Shown here one piece after another: positions 1 to 6,157 of a stretch of 14,069 nt of DNA (position 1 is the stretch's first letter; each line of letters starts with the position of its first letter). Position numbers and translations under genes: made by a program. Where the stretch lies: positions 1 through 14,069 of the forward strand of contig CBFDUE010000060.1 of the NCBI GenBank assembly GCA_965613025.1, given 5' to 3'. Below the pieces are notes generated by a model that saw only the letters and a list, made by a program, of their open reading frames with translations, was not told where the DNA came from and searched no databases. Origin of the DNA: CAYTXJ01 sp965613025. Its GTDB lineage: Bacteria > Desulfobacterota > DSM-4660 > Desulfatiglandales > JALVMZ01.

Positions 1-25
1 GTCTTTTAAGACCCTCGCAATGACA
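1..25 (-). repeat. Edge of a dispersed GTCATTGCGAGG-type repeat
   Basis: On the minus strand this reads TGTCATTGCGAGGG followed by a GTCTT/AAGAC hairpin. From memory, the string GTCATTGCGAGG recurs as a dispersed intergenic palindromic repeat in many proteobacterial and Nitrospirota-like genomes. The window cuts the element, so only one edge is visible. The assignment is by motif recall only. Confidence 0.35.
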
Positions 26-33
26 GATTCCAT

Positions 34-76
34 TTACAGCTTTTTTATGAGAGCTTTGAAAAATTCAAAGCTCTCA
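34..76 (-). repeat. Palindromic repeat, copy 1 (upstream of gspE)
   Basis: A perfect palindrome with 13-bp arms (TGAGAGCTTTGAA / TTCAAAGCTCTCA) and a 3-nt loop lies at 48-76. Read on the minus strand, similarity to copy 2 (4120-4160) continues past the palindrome through AAGCTGTAA. That gives 41 aligned bases (34-74) with two mismatches. The repeated unit is therefore larger than the hairpin and occurs in both orientations, which suggests a small mobile or formerly mobile element rather than a simple terminator. Confidence 0.8.
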
Positions 77-233
77 CTTACTCAAATGCCTTTGGCTTAA
101 ATCTCTCCTTTAATGTAGGGGGGATTTGGGTAGAGGGAAATAGGTTAATTGTGGAAGTGGGGAATTAAGGAGGAGGAGTTATTTTAAGCTTAAGTAGGGG
201 AATCAGTCAGGTTGAAAAAGACCCTGAGATCAA

Positions 234-263
234 TTGACAATAGTGAAAGGAAGATGTTATTTA
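234..263 (+). promoter_or_regulatory. Possible sigma-70-like promoter ahead of gspE
   Basis: A perfect TTGACA box at 234-239 is followed after 18 nt by TATTTA at 258-263, which matches the -10 consensus at only three of six positions. If it is used, transcription would begin almost at the gspE ATG (273), leaving virtually no leader. The weak -10 makes this tentative. A promoter further upstream, outside the window, is equally possible. Confidence 0.22.
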
Positions 264-272
264 AAATTAATT

Positions 273-1916
273 ATGAATATTTTAGAGAAGATATGGGAAA
301 GAATAAGGGGTCAGGCTCCTTCTATTGATGAATCCTTCAGAGGAAATGGTCCAGATTCAATTAAGGATGAGGAGGAGCTCCTAAGAGAATATTCTAAAAG
401 TCTCAATATCCCAATAAAGAGAGATCTTATAAAGGATCTGGATATCAAGATCCCTGAAGATATATCCGTTCAGTATTTCAAGAGGATGGGATTTCTCCCC
501 TTAAATATTCAGGATGGTCGTCTTGTGGTTGCAATAAGTGATCCCCTAAATTTTCATGCAGCAGATGATATGCTTAAATTTTTTAACTGCTCCTCCATCA
601 GCTATGTGCTCTGTCCAAGATCTGAGATTGAAAGTGCTGTAAATCTTCTCTATGACCATGGGGGGGAAGATGCCGAGAAGATGGTTAAGGATCTTGCCGA
701 TTATGAGACAGATATGGACACATTCAGAGAGCTTCATGAACTTGAAGACCTCATGGAGGTAACCCATGAGGCACCCATAATCAGGCTTGTAAATATGATC
801 CTTACCCAGGCACTTAGAAAAAATGCAAGTGATATACACATTGAGCCTTATGAAAAGGAGATAAAGGTAAGATTCAGGATTGATGGTGTACTCTATGAGA
901 TGTTTTCCATTCCAAAGAGATTTCAGGCGCATATTGTATCAAGACTCAAGGTGATGGCAAACTTAGATATTGCTGAAAAGCGGATTCCTCAAGATGGAAG
1001 GATAAAGATAAAAGTAGCAAATAGGACGGTGGATATAAGGGTATCCATAATTCCTATGGCATATGGAGAGAGGATAGTCTTAAGACTTTTAGACAAATCC
1101 GTATCCCTGCTTGGCCTTACAGATATGGGAATGTCTGAGGAAAGACTCAAGATATATGAGAGTCTCATAAGAAAGAGTAATGGAATTATTCTGGTTACAG
1201 GTCCCACAGGTTCAGGTAAGACCACCACACTCTATGCCTCTTTGAGCAGACTTAACTCCACAGAGAAGAACATTATTACCATTGAAGATCCCATTGAGTA
1301 TGAGCTGAAGGGGGTTGGTCAGATACAGGTAAATCCAAAGACAGAGCTTACCTTTGCAAGAGGGCTTAGATCTATCCTGAGGCACGACCCTGATATCATT
1401 ATGGTAGGAGAGATAAGGGATGTTGAAACTGCAGAAATCGCTATCCAGGCCTCTCTCACTGGGCATCTTGTATTTAGCACCCTCCATACAAATGATGCAG
1501 CAGGTGCAATCACCAGGCTTATAGATATGGGAGTTGAGCCATTCCTCATTGCATCCTCTCTGATTGCCGTGCTTGCACAGAGACTGGTCAGAAAGGTATG
1601 CCCTGAGTGTAAAGAGGAATACCGTTCTGACTCTCCTTTAGAGCAGCAACTGGATATCGAGCCAGGATCTGTTCTTTACAGGGGAAGGGGATGCACATCC
1701 TGTATGCATAGTGGCTATAGGGGAAGAACAGGTATATTTGAGCTACTGGTGGTAAGCAATGAAATAAGAAGACTGATAACTTCACGGGCAGATTCAGTAA
1801 GAATAAAAGAAGCGGCTATCGGTGAAGGGATGCAGACACTGCTTCAAGATGGAATTGAAAAGGCCAAAAAGGGGGTTACAACAATATCTGAGGTATTGAG
1901 GGTTACCCAGGAATAG
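273..1916 (+). CDS. gspE: Type II secretion ATPase GspE
   Basis: Cytoplasmic secretion ATPase that powers pseudopilus assembly from the inner face of the inner membrane. From the chosen start it is 547 residues, close to family length. An N-terminal T2SSE domain (about 50-130) precedes the motor domain. Visible motifs are the Walker A GPTGSGKTTT at 310-319 (Lys316), the Walker B region DPDIIMVGEIRD around 372-383 with Gly379-Glu380, and the paired CxxC zinc site of this subfamily at Cys443/446 and Cys474/477. The start is uncertain. The frame is open to TTG 234, with GTG at 243 and ATG at 273. I prefer ATG 273 because it gives a normal amphipathic N-terminus and because TTG 234 coincides with a TTGACA promoter-like box. 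The best purine-rich ribosome site (245-252) lies rather far away. The zinc motif and the neighbouring gspF-gspD genes favour GspE over the type IV pilus PilB. Function is very secure; the start is not. Confidence 0.95.
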   Translation: MNILEKIWERIRGQAPSIDESFRGNGPDSIKDEEELLREYSKSLNIPIKRDLIKDLDIKIPEDISVQYFKRMGFLPLNIQDGRLVVAISDPLNFHAADDMLKFFNCSSISYVLCPRSEIESAVNLLYDHGGEDAEKMVKDLADYETDMDTFRELHELEDLMEVTHEAPIIRLVNMILTQALRKNASDIHIEPYEKEIKVRFRIDGVLYEMFSIPKRFQAHIVSRLKVMANLDIAEKRIPQDGRIKIKVANRTVDIRVSIIPMAYGERIVLRLLDKSVSLLGLTDMGMSEERLKIYESLIRKSNGIILVTGPTGSGKTTTLYASLSRLNSTEKNIITIEDPIEYELKGVGQIQVNPKTELTFARGLRSILRHDPDIIMVGEIRDVETAEIAIQASLTGHLVFSTLHTNDAAGAITRLIDMGVEPFLIASSLIAVLAQRLVRKVCPECKEEYRSDSPLEQQLDIEPGSVLYRGRGCTSCMHSGYRGRTGIFELLVVSNEIRRLITSRADSVRIKEAAIGEGMQTLLQDGIEKAKKGVTTISEVLRVTQE

Positions 1917-1923
1917 ATCTATC

Positions 1924-3144
1924 ATGCCCGTTTATCAATACATAGCCTTTAACAGAAAAGGCAAAAAGGTAAAAGGCATAATAACAGCAGATGGACCTGT
2001 CTCTGCCAGGATGAGACTTTCTCAGGAAAGTATCTATCCTTTAGAGTTAAAGGAACTGAGCAGAGTTGAAAAGTCAAAGAGGAGATCATGGGGAATATCC
2101 ATATTTCAGAGGATTGATCCCCAGGAGATTACTACCGCCTTAAGACAGCTTTCCACACTGGTCTCCTCTGGTCTTCCCCTGATTGACTGTCTAAATGGAT
2201 TGATTGAGCAGATAGAGAATCAGAGACTTAAGACCATATTCACTCAGATACGAGAGAAGGTGGTTGAAGGAAATTCTCTCAGTCAGGCCATATCCTATCA
2301 TCCTCATATCTTTGGTGAGATCTATGTGAATATGATAAGGGCAGGGGAGAACTCAGGCGCACTGGATATCATACTTGAAAGATTATCCGATTTTTCTGAA
2401 AGGAGGATGAAGCTAAAGAGAAGGATAGAGTCATCCCTTGCATATCCTCTGTTTCTGATCTTTATAAGCACAGTAATAGTAATATTCCTTATGTCCTTTG
2501 TTATGCCTAAGGTTATTAGTATCTTTGAAGGGATGAAGCTGGCACTACCCCTTTCAACCAGAATCCTCATATTCTTTACCCATTTTATGCGATCCTACTG
2601 GCCATTGGTTATATTAGGTATTATCTTAGCCATATCTGTCCCCTATATCTATATAAGAACAGAGAAGGGAAGAGTTTTATGGGACACGTTAAGGCTAAAG
2701 ATTCCCTTACTTGGTAAGTTACACCAGAAGGCCTCTATAGCCAGATTTACTCGCACCCTCTCTTTGTTGCTACAGAGTGGCATTCCCTTGGTGGATGCCC
2801 TTGAGATTTCAAGACATTCAGCAGGAAACAGGATAATTGAAAGGGGGATTGAGGAGGTAATAAGGCAGGTGGGCGAAGGAAAGGATCTGGCTACCCCCCT
2901 AAAAAATACAGGGAGATTCCCGCCGGTTGTGATTCAGCTTATAAGGGCAGGGGAGCAGAGTGGTGAGCTTGAAAAGATGCTTTCAAAGGCAGCGGATCTC
3001 TATGAAGATGAGGTAGATACCACTGTTCAATATCTTACAAGGGTGCTTGAGCCAGGGGTGATACTTTTTATGGGAGTTATGGTGGGATTCATTGTAATGG
3101 CCATATTACTTCCCATATTTGACATATCTGGAGGAATAAAATAA
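1924..3144 (+). CDS. gspF: Type II secretion inner-membrane platform protein GspF
   Basis: Polytopic inner-membrane protein at the centre of the assembly platform; it couples GspE motion to pseudopilin insertion. The 406-residue product has the classic tandem architecture. It opens with MPVYQYIAFNRKGKKVKG, then a first T2SSF domain (about 70-190), and a second T2SSF domain (about 272-395). Three hydrophobic membrane segments lie near 171-195, 226-245 and 374-400. Both domains carry the family signature that includes 'IRAGExSGxL' (around 139 and 339). It starts 7 nt after the gspE stop, with AGGA about 11 nt upstream of the ATG. The length, fold layout and adjacency to gspE and gspG make GspF much more likely than PilC. 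Confidence 0.96.
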   Translation: MPVYQYIAFNRKGKKVKGIITADGPVSARMRLSQESIYPLELKELSRVEKSKRRSWGISIFQRIDPQEITTALRQLSTLVSSGLPLIDCLNGLIEQIENQRLKTIFTQIREKVVEGNSLSQAISYHPHIFGEIYVNMIRAGENSGALDIILERLSDFSERRMKLKRRIESSLAYPLFLIFISTVIVIFLMSFVMPKVISIFEGMKLALPLSTRILIFFTHFMRSYWPLVILGIILAISVPYIYIRTEKGRVLWDTLRLKIPLLGKLHQKASIARFTRTLSLLLQSGIPLVDALEISRHSAGNRIIERGIEEVIRQVGEGKDLATPLKNTGRFPPVVIQLIRAGEQSGELEKMLSKAADLYEDEVDTTVQYLTRVLEPGVILFMGVMVGFIVMAILLPIFDISGGIK

Positions 3145-3170
3145 TCTTTTTTAGGATAAGATCTTTTTAA

Positions 3171-3179
3171 AAGGGGTGA
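3171..3179 (+). promoter_or_regulatory. Ribosome binding site that fixes the gspG start
   Basis: AAGGGGTGA ends 6 nt before ATG 3186. It argues against the in-frame TTG at 3180, which lies directly against it, and supports a pseudopilin leader of eight residues. Confidence 0.6.
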
Positions 3180-3185
3180 TTGGGG

Positions 3186-3626
3186 ATGAAAAGGATAGAT
3201 AACCTGGGTTTTACCCTGCTTGAGATACTTATAGTGATTACCATTTTGGGAATACTTGCAAGCCTTGTGGCGGTTCGGCTTATGGACAGACCCGGTGAGG
3301 CAAGGATTACCAAGGCAAAGCTGGATATAAAGGCCTTAGAGAATGCCCTTAAGCTCTTCAAACTTGACAATGCCTTCTATCCTTCCACAGAACAGGGCCT
3401 AAAGGCATTGGTTCAGAAGCCCACTGTGGGTAGGATACCCCAGAACTGGAGAGAGGGAGGGTATCTGGAAAAGGGTGAGGTGCCTAAGGACCCTTGGGGT
3501 AGAGAATACTATTATATGAGCCCAGGAGTTCACAACAAGGACTTTGATATCTGGACATATGGAGCTGATGGTGAGGAGGGTGGAGAGGGAGAGGACGCAG
3601 ATATCGGAAATTGGAATATTGATTAG
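3186..3626 (+). CDS. gspG: Major pseudopilin GspG
   Basis: Main subunit of the periplasmic pseudopilus that pushes substrates through the secretin. The 146-residue precursor has the type IV leader MKRIDNLG, cleaved after Gly8 by the prepilin peptidase. The mature protein begins FTLLE, with Phe+1 and Glu+5 (Glu13), followed by the hydrophobic stem helix. The globular part carries GspG hallmarks: the helix KALENALKLFKLDN, YPSTEQGLKAL, DPWGREYYY, and the C-terminal calcium loop around Asp128-Asp139 ending ADIGNWN. Calcium binding through this loop is an established feature of the family. ATG 3186 is chosen over TTG 3180 because of the ribosome site at 3171-3179. It sits 41 nt after gspF and overlaps the start of gspH. 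Identity as the major pseudopilin is very secure. Confidence 0.97.
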   Translation: MKRIDNLGFTLLEILIVITILGILASLVAVRLMDRPGEARITKAKLDIKALENALKLFKLDNAFYPSTEQGLKALVQKPTVGRIPQNWREGGYLEKGEVPKDPWGREYYYMSPGVHNKDFDIWTYGADGEEGGEGEDADIGNWNID

Positions 3627-4098
3627 AAGAGGATTTACCCTCCTTGAACTCTTTGTGGTGCTCCTGATCATCAGCACCTTTCTAACACTGGTAACAGTTC
3701 GGATAGAGAAGACAATTTCAAGGGGTGATCTCTCTGAAAGCGTGAGGATACTTGTAAGAGAGATACAGGTTTCAAGATCAAGGGCACTTTTTAGCAGAGA
3801 AAAGCAGTATCTGTATCTGAAGATAGAGAGCGGAGAATATCTTATTAGAGGAGAATCACAAAAGCAGCCTTATAAGGGGTCACTTCCAGACGGCGTTATA
3901 ATTCAAGATGTGCTCTTTCCACTTAAGGGAAAGGTTATGGAGGGGGAGGCAGAGATAGTCTTTTTACCTAATGGATGCACAGAGAGGGTCTTAATTCATC
4001 TGGAAAATTCAGAGGGCAATAACCTTACCTTAAAGGTGGACCCCTTTACAGCAGATGTAAAAGTTCAGGAGGGATATATTGAAGAGGCAGTATTATAG
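3619..4098 (+). CDS. gspH: Minor pseudopilin GspH
   Basis: Minor pseudopilin of the tip region. The prepilin motif reads IRRG then FTLLELFVVLLIISTFL, with cleavage predicted after Gly5 and Glu at +5. A GspH-type globular domain of about 155 residues follows, including VRILVREIQVSRSRALFSR and the IVFLPNG strand typical of the family. I place the start at TTG 3619, which overlaps the last 8 nt of gspG and gives a five-residue leader. The frame remains open upstream to ATG 3544 inside gspG, but that would give an implausible acidic leader of about 30 residues. GGAAAT near 3606 is a weak ribosome site, so translation is probably coupled to gspG. The 3' end is intact, but its downstream neighbour gspI is separated by an inserted repeat element. 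The family call is firm and the start is inferred. Confidence 0.85.
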   Translation: MIRRGFTLLELFVVLLIISTFLTLVTVRIEKTISRGDLSESVRILVREIQVSRSRALFSREKQYLYLKIESGEYLIRGESQKQPYKGSLPDGVIIQDVLFPLKGKVMEGEAEIVFLPNGCTERVLIHLENSEGNNLTLKVDPFTADVKVQEGYIEEAVL

Positions 4099-4129
4099 GG
4101 CAGATATAATACATAGAGGAGAGCTTTGA
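4079..4129 (+). pseudogene. Orphaned original start and leader of gspI
   Basis: An ideal ribosome site AGGAGGG (4067-4073) stands 5 nt before TTG 4079, inside the end of gspH. The frame runs MKRQYYRADIIHRG and then, at the boundary of the inserted element, hits TGA at 4127-4129. If the 118-bp element and one copy of the CATAGAGG duplication are removed in silico, this frame continues directly into FTLLEVMVSLAL of gspI. The peptide up to Gly is a plausible basic type IV prepilin leader. I interpret it as the ancestral gspI start, cut off by insertion. The present frame is a 16-codon remnant that may still load ribosomes. Confidence 0.6.
4112..4119 (+). repeat. Left copy of 8-bp direct repeat (candidate target duplication)
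   Basis: CATAGAGG here is repeated exactly at 4238-4245, immediately outside the two inverted ends of the 118-bp element. This is the geometry of a target-site duplication. Confidence 0.65.
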
Positions 4130-4145
4130 ATTTTTCAAAGCTCTC
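4119..4145 (+). repeat. Palindromic repeat, copy 2 (within the inserted element)
   Basis: Perfect hairpin GAGAGCTTTGAA / TTCAAAGCTCTC with a TTT loop. The arms are identical to those of copies 1 and 3. There is no T-tract after it on the + strand, so it does not look like an intrinsic terminator. Confidence 0.85.
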
Positions 4146-4237
4146 AGAAAGAAGCTGTAATTATGGGTTATTTTAAGTTAATTTTTGGGGGTCTGGGGGT
4201 ATAACCCCCAGTGTAAAAAGGGGTTATGCAAAGCTCT
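4120..4237 (+). mobile_element. 118-bp MITE-like miniature insertion element between gspH and gspI
   Basis: The element begins AGAGCTTTGAAT and ends with its near-perfect inverse ATGCAAAGCTCT (11 of 12 positions). It is flanked on both sides by CATAGAGG (4112-4119 and 4238-4245). Inside are two hairpins: a 12-bp-arm palindrome (4119-4145) and an 8-bp-arm GC-rich hairpin (4193-4211). It has no room for a transposase, so it would have to be mobilised in trans. Its left 41 bp recur in inverse orientation at 34-74, and its palindrome recurs at 12039-12066. The right end carries AAGGGG and an ATG that now starts gspI. I cannot assign it to a named family. Established insertion-sequence families with 8-bp duplications (for example IS256, ISL3, IS66) are candidates for the helper only. 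Confidence 0.65.
4193..4211 (+). repeat. GC-rich hairpin inside the inserted element
   Basis: CTGGGGGT and ACCCCCAG form a perfect 8-bp stem around a 3-nt ATA loop, in a locally G-rich context (GGGGGTCTGGGGG). It lies 15 nt before the gspI ATG. It is followed by GTAAAAAGGGG rather than a run of T, so it is more likely a structural part of the element than a terminator. As RNA it might modulate gspI translation. Confidence 0.6.
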
Positions 4238-4594
4238 CATAGAGGTTTTACACTCCTTGAGGTGATGGTATCCCTTGCGCTTATCTCCATAGCCCTAATT
4301 ACCATATTCAGTTTGCAGGCACAGAATCTAAATCTATTATGTGATGCAGATTTTAATACAAGGTCAGTGGAGCTTTTAAGAGAGAGGCTATCTCAGCTCA
4401 GAGCTCAGAAAGAATTAGACTTAGGGGAGAGTTCAGGGGAATTTGAGGATCATCCCGGATATGGATATGTGGAAAAGGTGGAAGAGATATCAGAGATAAA
4501 AGGGATCTATAGGGTTGAAGAGACAGTATTTTATGAGACAGATACGGGTAGAAGGACGATTTCAATAATCTCATTTATATATGGTAGGAGATGA
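4226..4594 (+). CDS. gspI: Minor pseudopilin GspI
   Basis: Minor pseudopilin that, with GspJ and GspK, forms the initiating tip complex. The 122-residue precursor is MQSSHRG, cleaved after Gly7, then FTLLEVMVSLALISIALITIF with Glu at +5. The small domain that follows matches GspI size and includes the TRSVELLRERLSQLR helix after the stem. The start is odd. ATG 4226 and the codons for Gln, Ser and Ser come from the right end of the inserted element, and His-Arg-Gly comes from the duplicated target. AAGGGG (4218-4223) is only 2 nt from the ATG, a poor spacing. No other in-frame start exists after the element. The gene still has an intact frame and a basic leader residue (Arg6), so it is probably functional but may be expressed at an altered level. 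Its stop overlaps gspJ by ATGA. Confidence 0.92.
   Translation: MQSSHRGFTLLEVMVSLALISIALITIFSLQAQNLNLLCDADFNTRSVELLRERLSQLRAQKELDLGESSGEFEDHPGYGYVEKVEEISEIKGIYRVEETVFYETDTGRRTISIISFIYGRR
4238..4245 (+). repeat. Right copy of 8-bp direct repeat (candidate target duplication)
   Basis: Exact CATAGAGG copy directly after the right inverted end of the 118-bp element. It encodes His-Arg-Gly of the GspI leader, including the cleavage-site glycine. Confidence 0.65.
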
Positions 4595-5220
4595 AGGGAT
4601 TTACACTTTTTGAGGTCTTGGTATCGGTATCTATCATAGCTATTCTGTTAGGAGCTGTCTATGGTGCATATGTTACCAACTTAGAGGGAATGAGACATGC
4701 TCAGATCCGCTCTGACATATCTCAGAAGGCAAGGATGATTTTTAAGATTATGGAAAGGGATTTGAGCTCTGCAATAATAATTAAAGATGGGGGTAGATCT
4801 TATGGGATGTTTAAAGGTATAGATGGAAAGATAGATGATTCAGAGGCAGATAGTATCAGGTTTTCCTCACTCTCCTTTATGAATATATCAGAAGATCAAC
4901 CCAAGACAGATCTATCTATTATAGAATATATCCTAAAGGAGGGAGAAGAGGGGAATTTAGCTCTTTTTAGGACACAGAGGATAGGACTTTCAGAAGATTC
5001 CCAACCCATGGAATTTTGGCTTACTGATAATGTATCTTCCCTTAATTTTACTTATATCAGCGAAAAAGGAGAAGAGATGGAAGAGTGGAATACGGACGAG
5101 GATGAATTAAAGGGAAAGATACCGGTCTTTATAAAGGTTACTTTGACATTGGTTGACAGGAATAATGCAAAACACTCCTTTTATCTCATGATACATCCAG
5201 AAATATCTAATAAGAGCTGA
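4591..5220 (+). CDS. gspJ: Minor pseudopilin GspJ
   Basis: Minor pseudopilin of the I-J-K tip complex. The 209-residue precursor has a very short leader, MKG, cleaved before FTLFEVLVSVSIIAILLGAVYGAY; Glu is at +5. The domain that follows has the GspJ pattern: an extended helix with MIFKIMERDLSSAI, then a beta-rich region containing DSIRFSSLSF, and IEYIL. Start choice is forced, because the frame has a stop at 4585-4587 and only ATG 4591 remains. The nearest purine-rich site, AGGAG (4586-4590), abuts the ATG with no spacing. Initiation therefore probably depends on ribosomes terminating at the overlapping gspI TGA (4592-4594). Whatever alters gspI translation should thus also affect gspJ. Identity is secure from the prepilin motif, length and position. 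Confidence 0.92.
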   Translation: MKGFTLFEVLVSVSIIAILLGAVYGAYVTNLEGMRHAQIRSDISQKARMIFKIMERDLSSAIIIKDGGRSYGMFKGIDGKIDDSEADSIRFSSLSFMNISEDQPKTDLSIIEYILKEGEEGNLALFRTQRIGLSEDSQPMEFWLTDNVSSLNFTYISEKGEEMEEWNTDEDELKGKIPVFIKVTLTLVDRNNAKHSFYLMIHPEISNKS

Positions 5221-5225
5221 TCGGG

Positions 5226-6152
5226 ATGAAGATAAACAGAAGAGACGGTGTTGCACTTATACTTACAATCTTTGTTATATCGGTATTAAGTGCGGTGGTA
5301 TTGGAATTTTCTGATGAATCCATGCAGGAGGCCATACTTTCTGCTTACAGCAGAGACTCTGCATTAACCCTTGAGATATGCAGATCTTTGATAGATATTG
5401 AAAGGGCAAGACTTGAAGATGATGAAAATCGCAATATGGATAGCTTTAAGGAAGAATGGGCAGAAATGGATATACTTGGTGAGCTAATGGAGCTTCCAGA
5501 GGGCTGCTTCATGACCATGACTGTCCAGGATGAGCAGGGCAAACTGAATATAAATATGCTATTGGATCCTCATGGGAAGGACAATAAGGAGAGAATTGAA
5601 CAATTCTCAAGGCTTATGGATATACTAAAATTAGACAAGAAGCTCTTAAACGCCCTCTTAGATTGGCTTGACCCTGATGACATTGAAAGGCTTGATGGGG
5701 CAGAGGACTTTTATTATAGTTCTCTTCCTATACCATATAGCTGTGGAAATCAAAGATTTCTTACCCCCTTTCAGATATTTCTGGTAAAGGGATTTGAAAA
5801 GCTGTATGAGAATCTATTAGATTATATTACCATATATTCAGACGGAAAGATAAATATTAACACCGCACCAAAAGAGGTCTTGATGAGCCTAAGTGATAGG
5901 ATTGATGAATCTATCGCAAAAAATATCCTTGAATACAGAGAAGATAAGGAATTTGAAGACATCAACGAGTTAAAGGAGGTTCCTGGAATTGATAGCTCCC
6001 TCTTTTCTGAGATAAGACCCTATATAACGGTCAAGAGCAATACTTTCTCTTTGATTGCCAAATCCAGATGTAAAGATACTGAAAATATCATTAGGGCAGT
6101 TTTAAAGAGGAAGAATAAGGGCTCTGATATCCTCTATTGGAGGGTAATGTAA
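5226..6152 (+). CDS. gspK: Minor pseudopilin GspK (tip cap)
   Basis: Largest minor pseudopilin, which caps the pseudopilus tip above GspI/GspJ. The 308-residue precursor carries leader MKINRRDG followed by VALILTIFVISVLSAVVLEF. As is characteristic of GspK, the mature N-terminus lacks Glu at +5 (Leu instead). The large globular domain typical of GspK follows. It includes a helix-hairpin-helix-like segment near the C-terminus, INTAPKEVLMSL (about 209 onward) through INELKEVPGIDSSLF, which matches the T2SSK family. It begins 5 nt after the gspJ stop with CGGG just upstream and no strong ribosome site. The product ends 5 nt before gspL. The T2SSK signature and missing Glu+5 make the call firm. 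Confidence 0.94.
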   Translation: MKINRRDGVALILTIFVISVLSAVVLEFSDESMQEAILSAYSRDSALTLEICRSLIDIERARLEDDENRNMDSFKEEWAEMDILGELMELPEGCFMTMTVQDEQGKLNINMLLDPHGKDNKERIEQFSRLMDILKLDKKLLNALLDWLDPDDIERLDGAEDFYYSSLPIPYSCGNQRFLTPFQIFLVKGFEKLYENLLDYITIYSDGKININTAPKEVLMSLSDRIDESIAKNILEYREDKEFEDINELKEVPGIDSSLFSEIRPYITVKSNTFSLIAKSRCKDTENIIRAVLKRKNKGSDILYWRVM

Positions 6153-6157
6153 GGAAT

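Larger units (their letters stand above)
1..233. other. Non-coding leader region with clustered palindromic repeats
   Basis: I see no credible gene in this stretch. It holds three short inverted repeats in a row. The first is a GTCTT/AAGAC hairpin at 1-12 followed by CCTCGCAATGAC. The second is a perfect 13-bp-arm palindrome at 48-76. The third is AAATCTCTCC (99-108) facing GGGGGGATTT (118-127), which pairs fully as RNA if two G-U pairs are allowed. The rest (130-233) is purine-rich and unremarkable. The cluster looks like an intergenic repeat island upstream of the secretion operon. Confidence 0.6.

Noticed and set aside
48..76. Palindrome copy 1 (and copies 2 and 3) as rho-independent terminators
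   Set aside because: On the + strand none is followed by a T-tract. Copy 1 has T-richness only on its left side. Copies 2 and 3 sit inside a cluster that must be read through to make the pilin tip and secretin.
178..188. GTTATTTTAAG shared by 178-188 and 4167-4177 as another piece of the repeat family
   Set aside because: Eleven low-complexity AT-rich bases with different flanks. It could be chance and is too weak to claim as an extension of the element.
273..3144. A type IV pilus motor (PilB/PilC) instead of GspE/GspF
   Set aside because: The neighbouring gspG-N pseudopilin and platform genes, GspC with PDZ, and the secretin with N0-N3 domains show a type II secretion locus.
3544..3618. 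Longer GspH starting at ATG 3544 or 3559 inside gspG
   Set aside because: It would create a leader of about 25-30 mainly acidic and mixed residues before the prepilin cleavage site, with 60-80 nt of overlap. TTG 3619 gives a normal short basic leader.
4193..4211. GC hairpin as a transcription terminator before gspI
   Set aside because: The stem is followed by TGTAAAAAGGGG, not a run of T, and the downstream pseudopilins lack another promoter that I can see. It is better explained as part of the inserted element.
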